52,546 nucleotides of DNA from contig CAZJVP010000002.1 of assembly GCA_964549615.1 (NCBI GenBank), forward strand, positions 1-52,546. Reading direction: 5' to 3'. Below, piece after piece: positions 34,991 through 42,585 of the stretch. Below the pieces are notes generated by a model. The model saw only the letters and a list, made by a program, of their open reading frames with translations. It was not told the DNA's origin and did not search any database. The stretch comes from CAYVLA01 sp964549615 [NCBI: uncultured Thermococci archaeon]. Lineage in GTDB: Archaea; CAYQAE01; CAYVLA01. The position numbers were made by a program, and so were the translations under genes. How positions within the stretch are numbered: position 1 is the first letter of the stretch; each line of letters begins with the position of its first letter.

Positions 34991-36463
34991 ATGCCATTCG
35001 GGTCGTTCAACCGCAGGCTCGAACTTCTGCCGAAGGATCGCGTCCAGATGATCAAGCAGGCCGCGCTCGACCTACTCGAGAAGGTGGGTTTCGCCTTCAG
35101 GCACCCGCGGGCCCTCGCATTGCTTGAGGAACACGGGGCATCGGTCGACCGCAAGACGGAGGTTGCCCGCATCCCGCGGGAACTGGTCCTAGAGTGCCTC
35201 TCCAAAGTGCCGAAGGAGTACGCCGTCAGCTCCGCCGAGGGGAACGAAGCAAGGTTCGGGGACGGCAGTCTGAAGGCAGTCATGTGCCTGGAGAGGCATC
35301 TGGTGGACTACAAGACGATGTCCAGACGACCCGGAACGACCGAGGACTGCATCAGGTCGATCGCCCTCGGCAACGCGCTGCAGAACATCGGGCTCGTATC
35401 GCCCTTCGTGGTTCCCAGCGACGTTCCGCTTCAGGTGGCCGACGTGAGAGGATACAAGCTCGTGTTCACCTACTCGCGCAAGCCGGGCTACGCATGGATT
35501 TACACCCACGCCTCATCCAGGTACATCATCGAGATGGCGAAGGCTGTGGCCGGAGGGGAAGAGGAGCTCAGGAAGAGGAAGATGGTGGGCTACGGTGCCG
35601 AGCCGACCAGCCCGCTGCAGCTCTCCCACCACGCGCTGGAGATCATGTTCGAGATGGCCCGGCATGGCCTGCCCATATCGGCCTCGGGCTCGATGACCCT
35701 GCTCGGCGGCACAAGCCCGATCACCCCCGCGGCAGGGGTAACCCTGCACACTGCCGAGACCTTGGCCGGAATAGTGCTCGTCAACCTCATCGATCCGGAG
35801 GCGCCGGCCAGCTTTTCCACCTCGGTGCACGTGCTGGACCAGAGGACGCTGCTCTGCTCGTTCGGGGCGCCGGAGAACATACTCTCTTCGCTGGCCGGGA
35901 TCCAGGTGGCAAGGGAGCTTGGCCTTTCATGCAACGCAAACGTCGTATTGTCCGACTCCAACATCCCGGATTTCCAGTGCGGCTTCGAGAAAGCCATGGG
36001 GGTGGGCTTGGCAATTGCGGCGGGGGCGGAGGGAATCGGGCACCAAGGGATAGTGGGTGCCGATCAGGGTGCGAGCTTCAACCAGCTCGTGATAGACGAC
36101 GAGTGGCTCGGCTACGCCAACAGGCTGTTCAGCGGCATGCAGGTCGATGAGGAGTCGATCGCCCTTGAGGTCATGGAGAAGGTGGGAGTCGGCGGCAGCT
36201 TCCTGAGGCAGCCGCATACCCTGCGGAACCTGCGCTCACAGACGTGGTACCCGCGCCTCTTCAACAGGAACGACTGGGCAAGCTGGGTGAGGAGGGGACA
36301 TTCTGATGTGCTCGACGCTTCCGCCACCCTCTTGGACAGCTTGCTCAAGGAGAACTATCCCCCTGCGAAGGTCATAGACCGGGATACGGCGATGGAGCTT
36401 GCGAGGATAGAGAAGCGGGCTGCCAGGGAGCTCGCGAGGACCCCCGCCCCGGCCCTGACCTGA
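34991..36463 (+). CDS. MttB-family methyltransferase, non-pyrrolysine type
   Basis: The 490-residue product is full length for the trimethylamine methyltransferase family. Landmarks: DLLEKVGFAFRHPRAL, RIPRELVLECLSKVP, GGTSPITPAAGVTLHTAE and ALIEV-like LAGIVLVNLIDPEAP. There is no internal TAG, so it lacks pyrrolysine. Such members (for example MtgB) demethylate quaternary amines such as glycine betaine and hand the methyl group to a corrinoid protein. A corrinoid protein and UroD-type partner lie 12-15 kb away in this window. The C-terminal part (RRGHSDVLDASATLLDSLL) is normal. Leaderless start. Confidence 0.88.
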   Translation: MPFGSFNRRLELLPKDRVQMIKQAALDLLEKVGFAFRHPRALALLEEHGASVDRKTEVARIPRELVLECLSKVPKEYAVSSAEGNEARFGDGSLKAVMCLERHLVDYKTMSRRPGTTEDCIRSIALGNALQNIGLVSPFVVPSDVPLQVADVRGYKLVFTYSRKPGYAWIYTHASSRYIIEMAKAVAGGEEELRKRKMVGYGAEPTSPLQLSHHALEIMFEMARHGLPISASGSMTLLGGTSPITPAAGVTLHTAETLAGIVLVNLIDPEAPASFSTSVHVLDQRTLLCSFGAPENILSSLAGIQVARELGLSCNANVVLSDSNIPDFQCGFEKAMGVGLAIAAGAEGIGHQGIVGADQGASFNQLVIDDEWLGYANRLFSGMQVDEESIALEVMEKVGVGGSFLRQPHTLRNLRSQTWYPRLFNRNDWASWVRRGHSDVLDASATLLDSLLKENYPPAKVIDRDTAMELARIEKRAARELARTPAPALT

Positions 36464-36663
36464 GCCCCACGCAATGTCCGCACAGGTGATTTCGGCCCCT
36501 GTTAAAAGGTCCATCTTTCGGGGCGCCCAGCTTCGCCCAGGCCCTGCGCAGGCCCGCAGACAGGTTTGTGCTGCCCCGTTCCTCGCACAAACACTATGGG
36601 GCCTGATTGCGCTCCCCCCGTTTCCTTCTGAGGGGAGCCGAGAAGTGACGCGAGGGCATTGAA

Positions 36664-37461
36664 TTGAGGGAATCCCTGCCCATAGCAGGTGAGACTGAGT
36701 TCGTCGTGATCAGGGGAGACGCATCGGGATTCATAGCTCCCGCGGCCTCAGCCCGGAAGGTGGCCCTCGACATGACCGACGAATCAGGCGTAAACGTTTT
36801 CAGCGCCATTTCGACGCTCATGCCGGTGCAGGCAATGGTCATCCAACGCGCGCAGGTGAAGAACCCTTGGCGCTCAGAGCACCCGACCGAGTTCTCCGAA
36901 CTTGAGCAGGAGGTCGTCCGGCTTGCCAAGAGCGGCGAGCCCCAGAAGGTGATCGAGTACCGCCCGGTGGTCCGCGAGTACTGGGCGCCGTTCAACTATC
37001 CCAACGTCCGGGTGGAACTGGGCCGAACGGACCCCTACGTCGGAGCGGAGTTCAACATGGACGGGGTCGAGCTCGATGTGCCGCCCTATGGAGCAATAAC
37101 CGTGGTTGAGGAGGAGCCGATCGTCGGCGTGACGGTGATAGGCAGTGCATGCTGCCCGCCGGGCTTCGTCATTCTGTGGGCCGAGCCGATGGAATGGAAG
37201 TACCCGCGGTCGGGGGTCAAGATGAGGATCGATAACCTTTTGGGGGAACACATGCGCATAGAGCCCTGGAAGAAGGGCCTTGATGAGGCGTACCGGGACG
37301 CCGGGATGAGCTGCGCCGTCTTCGAGCTCCCCGAATCGAGGAAGGTGACCATCATGGCGGGGAGCCAGATGAACATAGACGAGCGCGACATCGAGAACAT
37401 GCGCCACGACGCACACTACTGCATCCGGATCATCCGGGTCACCGTGAAGCGCGACCTCTGA
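36664..37461 (+). CDS. Unrecognised soluble protein next to the methyltransferase gene
   Basis: The 265-residue product starts at TTG after GAGGG. It is mixed alpha/beta with no signal. Noticeable are EYWAPFNYPNVRVELGRTDP, VDVPPYGAITVVEEEP-like strands, and SACCPPGF, a double Cys before a turn. C-terminal block: INIDERDIENMRHDAHYC-like region ending in a beta strand (RIIRVTVKRDL). I do not recognise a family. It lies 200 bp downstream of mttB-like and may share its function, but a separate promoter cannot be excluded (TTAAAAGG at about 36502). Confidence 0.6.
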   Translation: MRESLPIAGETEFVVIRGDASGFIAPAASARKVALDMTDESGVNVFSAISTLMPVQAMVIQRAQVKNPWRSEHPTEFSELEQEVVRLAKSGEPQKVIEYRPVVREYWAPFNYPNVRVELGRTDPYVGAEFNMDGVELDVPPYGAITVVEEEPIVGVTVIGSACCPPGFVILWAEPMEWKYPRSGVKMRIDNLLGEHMRIEPWKKGLDEAYRDAGMSCAVFELPESRKVTIMAGSQMNIDERDIENMRHDAHYCIRIIRVTVKRDL

Positions 37462-37521
37462 CCCCTCGTTTTCGGGGCAACCCCGGATCGCCCGTTGGGA
37501 CATTCGATGAGGGTGTCGGCC

Positions 37522-38913
37522 CTACTCGCAGAAGCGCAGCGAGTACAGATCCGCGTCCTTCAGCTCGAAGCGCAGCCTCACGGGCCTCCCCGCCAGAGAC
37601 CCAAGGTCCCGGCCCGGAGCCCATTCGACGGCATGCTCCACCTCGTCCCCGTAAATCTCCTCGCAGCTTTCCCTCTCAAACCCGGGGATTGGCCTGCCCC
37701 TCTCGTCCGCCACCTCAACCCGGATGCTGCCCGCAGCGGACGTCGAGTAGTTCAGGACGAGTTTGCTACCCTCGAACAAGAACGGCCGCGTGACGAGCTC
37801 CCCACCGGAATACGGGGCGTGGGCTGACACGAAGCCATCCACCCTCAGGGTGTGCCGGCGCAGGCGACAGCCTTCGGTGTAGTAGCCCTCGTTGCAGTAC
37901 AAGGAGAGTTCGTCGGGCATGCCCGCAATCGAGGCCTTCGTGACCAGGATCCCCCAGGCCGTCATGTTGTTCCTCTCCCACCATCGTTCCCTCTGCGGCC
38001 CGGGCCTGATGAACGCCTCAAGCCATCGGTTCCAATGAAGGCCGTCCCTGCTTGACATGAAGACGCCGTCCGAAAGCCCCGGCAGGGGATGCTCCGCCAC
38101 CTTCTTCCTTTCCGGCAGGAACCGCTTGGGGAAGCCAAGGTAGATGTGGGGGGCACGGAAGTAAGGCACGATCGCGTTGGTGTAGAGCTGTTCGCGCGGC
38201 AGAGCCCCGAAGTCCAGATACCGGGGCTTGGTCCAGTTGATGAAATCCTGAGAGGTCGAGGTCATGATCTCCCGGACGCCGTCCCGCCAGCCCCTGTGGT
38301 ACTCCACGTACCTTCCCGCTAGGGAATCCCAGAATGCGAGGTTCTGCGAGTCGAAGGCCCCCTCGGTGATCACCGGGTCATCCTGGATCATCTCCCAGTG
38401 GATCCCGTCAGCCGACCGGAAAGCCAGAAGGCCCTTCTCCGCGCTCGCCACGGCCTTGTACCTCTCATTCGGTCCGCAGTCGGGGTTGGCATCCTTGAAG
38501 GGGGTGAAGTTGTGGTTCCCTAGCCCCATCCACACGATGTTGTTGCGCTTGGAGCCGTTGAAATCGAAGATGCCCAGCTCGGGCCTTCTCCAGTGGATGC
38601 CATCTTCGCTCTCCGCGTAACAGGTGACCGAGTGCGCGATGTTCTTCGTATCCCAGTCGTAATGACAGCCCCGGTAGTACATGCGGAAGATCGGGCCGTC
38701 GCGAAAGACCGTGACATAGGCGCTCGTGTTGCCCTCCCAGGGCTTGTCGAAGACCATGACGACCTCCTGCGCGATGGGGCGGTTCAGCCTCAGCTCAACG
38801 CCGCGCATGCGGTCGATGAGCCAGCCGTCGACGAGAAGCTCGAGGCGTGAGCCTATCTGAACGGGGACGACCTTCCCTCGCCGGGCGTGCCTTCCTACCG
38901 GACTTCTCCTCAT
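37522..38913 (-). CDS. GH43/GH32-like five-bladed propeller glycosidase
   Basis: The 463-residue product has the propeller pattern: RLELLVDGWLIDRM, NTSAYVTVFRDG, FRMYYRGCHYDW, GIHWRRPELGIFDFNGS, NFTPFKDANPDC, SSRDGLHWNRWLEAFI, and a C-terminal sandwich (LYSLRF). The same blocks occur in a large family of planctomycete and verrucomicrobial proteins annotated as glycosyl hydrolase family 32/43-like. That distribution, recalled from experience, hints at transfer between bacteria and archaea. GGGAGG precedes the ATG. No signal peptide. Catalytic acids are probably in blades 1 and 2; the substrate is unknown. Confidence 0.75.
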   Translation of the reverse strand: MRRSPVGRHARRGKVVPVQIGSRLELLVDGWLIDRMRGVELRLNRPIAQEVVMVFDKPWEGNTSAYVTVFRDGPIFRMYYRGCHYDWDTKNIAHSVTCYAESEDGIHWRRPELGIFDFNGSKRNNIVWMGLGNHNFTPFKDANPDCGPNERYKAVASAEKGLLAFRSADGIHWEMIQDDPVITEGAFDSQNLAFWDSLAGRYVEYHRGWRDGVREIMTSTSQDFINWTKPRYLDFGALPREQLYTNAIVPYFRAPHIYLGFPKRFLPERKKVAEHPLPGLSDGVFMSSRDGLHWNRWLEAFIRPGPQRERWWERNNMTAWGILVTKASIAGMPDELSLYCNEGYYTEGCRLRRHTLRVDGFVSAHAPYSGGELVTRPFLFEGSKLVLNYSTSAAGSIRVEVADERGRPIPGFERESCEEIYGDEVEHAVEWAPGRDLGSLAGRPVRLRFELKDADLYSLRFCE

Positions 38914-39007
38914 ACAGGACCTCCCGTCCCGTCAATCAGCCCTTCCAGATAAGGATTATTTCCCAGAAGGGACGCCTTCCCCCAACCCCAAGGCGTCCGA
39001 CCACTGC

Positions 39008-39325
39008 TTAAGCCGGCTGGGTCTCCTGCGCCAACCACCGCAGGTACGCGTCGCTGCCCGCCACCACCGGCAGGACAATTACCTCTGGGAGCTTGTAGGG
39101 ATGGTTCTCCAGTATTATGCGCTGCGCCTCCGATCGGCGGTCGCTGCTGGTCTTGGCGATCAAGAGCACCTCACGGTCCTCGTTCATCCTTCCCTCCCAG
39201 CGGTAGAAGCTCGCGATGGTCCCGAGCATATTGACGCAAGCCGCTGCCTTGGCGGAGACGAGGGCCCGGGCTATCCTCCTGCCTGCCTTGTGGCTAGGAC
39301 ACGTCGTGATGATCAGCTCAAACAC
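39008..39325 (-). CDS. cutA: CutA1 divalent-ion tolerance protein
   Basis: The 105-residue product begins with GTG after GGAGGT and has FELIITTCPSHKAGRRIARALV, AACVNMLG, SFYRWEGRMNEDREVLLIAK, and PYKLPEVIVLPV. These match CutA1 fully. The protein forms a very stable trimer in many prokaryotes; a role in copper tolerance is known in E. coli but unproven in archaea. Stand-alone gene with a TATA-like CACTTTATG upstream. Confidence 0.93.
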   Translation of the reverse strand: MFELIITTCPSHKAGRRIARALVSAKAAACVNMLGTIASFYRWEGRMNEDREVLLIAKTSSDRRSEAQRIILENHPYKLPEVIVLPVVAGSDAYLRWLAQETQPA

Positions 39326-39510
39326 CGGGTCTACCTCCTTTAGAGCATAAAGTGACGGCCTTGTAAATACGTGATGCGTGAGTCCGAGGACGGGGGGCGA
39401 TCCACCTTGCGGATGCCACCGAGCCTTTCAACGCCTTGTACACGCACATCATGCCTGGCTGCACCCCGCGGCCGATAGGTTAATCTATGATGCCGCAGCT
39501 ATGTATAGTG

Positions 39511-39759
39511 ATGGAGCACGCGAAGAGCAACTTGGCCTCCGGACGCGAACCAGACTACGAAAGGCTCCTCTACGTCTGCGAGACCGACAGGATCCGCCTC
39601 CAGAAGCGCGTCGCCGAGTTGGAGGCGGAGGTCCGCGAGCTCAGAAGACAGATAGCAGAACTCAGGACAGAGATCGCCAGCAGGCGGCCGATGCCCAAGA
39701 CCTCCAACGAGATCGCGCCCAGGGGCGTGATTTCGGCCGAGGGCCCACTGGCCTGGTAG
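39511..39759 (+). CDS. Small coiled-coil protein
   Basis: The 82-residue product from ATG 39511 has a strong heptad region (about 21-58; RLQKRVAELEAEVRELRRQ and then IAELRTEIASRR), then a flexible tail. A TATA-like GGTTAATCTA is centred 28 nt upstream, which argues that it is expressed. Coiled-coil proteins of this size often act as oligomeric scaffolds; nothing more can be said. Confidence 0.5.
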   Translation: MEHAKSNLASGREPDYERLLYVCETDRIRLQKRVAELEAEVRELRRQIAELRTEIASRRPMPKTSNEIAPRGVISAEGPLAW

Positions 39760-39878
39760 ATGCCCGGCCGCCCTAAACCGGGTCCAGTCGGAATGCACGT
39801 GGCTAGGTCAGAGTGGTACGAGTTTCCCGTCCGGACTGCGTGGCAAAAGATATCAACCGTCTGCCTGCACGCTCACCC

Positions 39879-40898
39879 ATGAACGGTTTGGGGAGAATGC
39901 TCACCGCCCTTGACCTTCGAGAACCTGATCGGATCCCCATCTGGGAGCTCATCATAAACGAGCCCGTGATAGCAGCCCTCGCGGGGTCCGTGTCGAAGGA
40001 GGATTTCTACGAAAGCGAGGGCCTCGACGGGATCAGCGTCTTTGAGGATGTCCGAAGGGTCCAGGTGATCGATCCCGCAACCTACCGGGACGAGTGGGGG
40101 ATACTGTGGAGGATCGAGCCAAGCGGGCTTGCATATCCGAGCGGAGGACCCATAAAGCTTCCTGAAGATCTCGACACGTACAGCCCTCCCGATCCAGATG
40201 CCGAGCATCGACTCCAGTCCCTGGAGCGGGCGGTCAAGCGATTCAAGGGAACGAGGGCCGTGGTCTTCGCCTGCCACGAGGGCTTTGAGTTCTCCCACTA
40301 CCTGAGGGGGATGAGGAGACTTTTGCTGGACTACTACCGCAATCCCAGGCTTGCCCGCCGCCTTGCCCGCATCGTAACCGACTACAAGAAGAAGGTCATT
40401 GCCCGGGCGATCGACCTTGGTGCGGACGTGGTGCTCACGGGTGACGACTACTGCAACCGGAACGGCCCGCTGATGTCGGTCGCCCACTTCGAGAAGTTCG
40501 TGCTGCCGTACCTCAGGGAAACGGTGGCCGTCGCACGCAGAAGGGGGATCCCTTACATCAAGCACACGGACGGCAACATCTGGCCCATCTTCGAGCAGCT
40601 AGTCAACGCTGGGATAACGGCAATCGACCCACTCGAACCGGCAGCGGGGATGGACATCGGCGAGGTTAAGGAGAGGTACGGCGACCGAATATGCCTCATC
40701 GGCAACATCGACTGCGGCGAACTCCTCTCGTGGCGCTTCCCGAGGGACGTCGCAGACTCGGTCAGGGAGACCGTCGCGAGGGCCGGCCCCGGAGGGGGAT
40801 ACATCCTCTCCTCAAGCAACAGCATCCACCCAGCAGTCAAGCCCGAGAACTACCGGGCCATGGTCCAAGCCGCTAGGCGCTACGGCAAGTACGCCTAG
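39879..40898 (+). CDS. UroD-type corrinoid methyltransferase
   Basis: The 339-residue product starts MNGLGRMLTALDLREPDRIP, the standard opening of the uroporphyrinogen decarboxylase/MtaA superfamily. Zinc ligands of the methyltransferase branch are seen in YIKHTDGNIWPI (His) and LIGNIDCGEL (Cys). It lacks the arginine-rich N-terminus of true HemE. It may transfer methyl groups from a corrinoid protein or demethylate a substrate. A TATA-like CAAAAGATAT lies about 30 nt upstream. No corrinoid gene is adjacent; one lies at 48488-49117. Confidence 0.82.
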   Translation: MNGLGRMLTALDLREPDRIPIWELIINEPVIAALAGSVSKEDFYESEGLDGISVFEDVRRVQVIDPATYRDEWGILWRIEPSGLAYPSGGPIKLPEDLDTYSPPDPDAEHRLQSLERAVKRFKGTRAVVFACHEGFEFSHYLRGMRRLLLDYYRNPRLARRLARIVTDYKKKVIARAIDLGADVVLTGDDYCNRNGPLMSVAHFEKFVLPYLRETVAVARRRGIPYIKHTDGNIWPIFEQLVNAGITAIDPLEPAAGMDIGEVKERYGDRICLIGNIDCGELLSWRFPRDVADSVRETVARAGPGGGYILSSSNSIHPAVKPENYRAMVQAARRYGKYA

Positions 40899-40989
40899 GA
40901 GGCCCGTTCAGGCACGACCTGATCGCCGAGTGACCCCGCAGGTCGTCCGATGCCGGGTTCGATGGGCGCCTCCTGCCCGCCCCAGAGTA

Positions 40990-41001
40990 GAAACACTTAT
41001 C
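40990..41001 (+). promoter_or_regulatory. TATA-like box before the candidate small RNA
   Basis: AAACACTTATCA would place transcription start near 41024, five bases before the perfect stem at 41029. Confidence 0.35.
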
Positions 41002-41028
41002 AATCGTTTTGCGCCGACTGTGGCCCAA

Positions 41029-41098
41029 CAGGCTGGGAAGGGCGCACTATTTCTTCCACAATCCCCCCAAACACAATCCCCCCACCCTTCCCAGCCTG
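41029..41098 (+). ncRNA. Candidate structured small RNA with C-rich loop
   Basis: CAGGCTGGGAAGGG (41029-41042) and CCCTTCCCAGCCTG (41085-41098) form a perfect 14-bp stem. The 42-nt loop carries two copies of CACAATCCCCCC. C-runs presented in a loop can pair with G-rich ribosome binding sites, as in some bacterial small RNAs. The preceding TATA-like box supports transcription from this strand. It could instead be a terminator-like or mobile-repeat hairpin. Confidence 0.4.
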
Positions 41099-41134
41099 AA
41101 TTCGTGCATGTACCGCTCCAAGCGCCTTTGGGAT

Positions 41135-41164
41135 CTACGTCCGGCAGGGCTACGTCCGGCAAGG
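41135..41164 (+). repeat. Tandem 15-bp direct repeat
   Basis: CTACGTCCGGCAGGG is followed at once by CTACGTCCGGCAAGG, 14 of 15 bases identical. It lies in non-coding DNA between the candidate small RNA and the alcohol dehydrogenase gene. Confidence 0.75.
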
Positions 41165-41224
41165 CGCAAGCTAACCAACAAAACGATGGGCGGTCGCGTG
41201 CCAAAAAGGGGCCAAAGCCGCACC

Positions 41225-42478
41225 CTAGGGTATGAGGCTAAGATCCCCTGTGAACGCGGCCTGGAGCGTCGGCCTCATGAGCCTGTCGACGTCCTCCGGC
41301 CCCATGGGCGTCGGCATGTTCTGCAGCTTCATCTTCAGTTGCGGGTCCTTGGCTGCCTCCAGCATGCGCTCGATGTGGGACTCGGTTGCCCCAGCTTCCT
41401 TCAGCGTGGTCGGGAAGTCGATGCTCCTGCAGAACGCGATCATGCCCTTCGCGACCGCAATCGCCAGATCCCGGCCAGAAAGCCTGGCGCTGCCCTTGAT
41501 GAGGCCAGCCGCCTCGTATATGGCTGCGACCTTTCTCAGCTGATCGCCTATTGCAGGGGCAAACAGCACGGTGTAGTACGGGTTCAGAACCGCGCATGCC
41601 CTGCCGTGGGACAGCACGTCAACGAGCGAGAAGCTTCCCAGATGGGGCCCGCTCGTCCCGCCCAACATTATGCTGTAGCCGCCGAGATCGGTCGCAAGGC
41701 CAAGCGCGTACCGGGCCTCCAGATCGTTGCCGTTCTTCAGGGCAGCAGGCAGGTTCTCTAGGACCAGCTTGATGCCGAGCTGGGCGACTTCGCTGATCAG
41801 GCCGTAGTTGGGCTTGCCGGTCGCGCCCATCCAGACCTCCCAGCAATGCGATATCCCGTCAAGTGCACCGTCCTTCGTGAAGCCGGGAGGCATCGTCCGG
41901 CTGACGTCGTACTGGTAGACGGATGCCCTCGGAACGATCGAGTCGTCGACAATGAGCTTCTTCTGGCCCGATACAACATCGGTGATGTTGGAGTACTTCG
42001 TGAGGTGTGCCCCCGAGCTGCTCGCGGTCTGAACCGCCACGAGTGGGATCTGCTGCCCGCCCGACTTCTCCGTGACCTTTCCTGTCCCAAAGTAGTCGTC
42101 TATGAGCCCGCCGTAGAGCTTGAGGACGAGACACGCCTTGGCAGCATCGATCGTGCTTCCTCCGCCGACGACCACGACCCCGTCGGGGTTGGCACGCGTG
42201 ACCTGGTACGCCAGACGGTAGAGGTCCTCCCTCGGCGCATTCGCCCGGGCCCCGTCAAAGGAGTCAACCACCTTGACGCCTGCGGACTTCAATGACGCCT
42301 CAACCTGCCTCATCGGGTCGCTGCCCTTCAGGTAGGTGTCGACCACGATCGCGATCTTGTTGCCGAGCCTCGCTGCGTAGGGTCCCACTCGTTTGAGGGC
42401 GCCGTCGCCGAAGGCATAGTTATCTCCCTTGAAATCCCTAAGCAGCTTCTCGGCCTTCGCCTTGTCCTCCTTTCTCAC
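41225..42478 (-). CDS. Iron-containing alcohol dehydrogenase family protein
   Basis: The 417-residue product has the NAD-binding motif VVVVGGGSTIDAAKACL, and metal ligands in KDGALDGISHCWE (Asp, His) and GPHLGSFSLVDVLSHGRACAVLNP (His, His). It is a group III (PF00465) enzyme; members oxidise or reduce alcohols, glycerol or lactaldehyde. In this setting lactaldehyde from fucose breakdown is an attractive substrate (inference). GTG start after AGGTGA; a TATA box (ATTTAAGAA) lies about 39 nt upstream, leaving a short leader. Confidence 0.88.
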   Translation of the reverse strand: MRKEDKAKAEKLLRDFKGDNYAFGDGALKRVGPYAARLGNKIAIVVDTYLKGSDPMRQVEASLKSAGVKVVDSFDGARANAPREDLYRLAYQVTRANPDGVVVVGGGSTIDAAKACLVLKLYGGLIDDYFGTGKVTEKSGGQQIPLVAVQTASSSGAHLTKYSNITDVVSGQKKLIVDDSIVPRASVYQYDVSRTMPPGFTKDGALDGISHCWEVWMGATGKPNYGLISEVAQLGIKLVLENLPAALKNGNDLEARYALGLATDLGGYSIMLGGTSGPHLGSFSLVDVLSHGRACAVLNPYYTVLFAPAIGDQLRKVAAIYEAAGLIKGSARLSGRDLAIAVAKGMIAFCRSIDFPTTLKEAGATESHIERMLEAAKDPQLKMKLQNMPTPMGPEDVDRLMRPTLQAAFTGDLSLIP

Positions 42479-42585
42479 CAGAACTCACCTGCCTGCCATT
42501 GCCCGTTTGCGTTTCTTAAATGATGCCCAAAGGCAGGCTCATCCGGGATTCGACAAGTTGGAGTGATTCCAAGCCGGCGTCTCAC

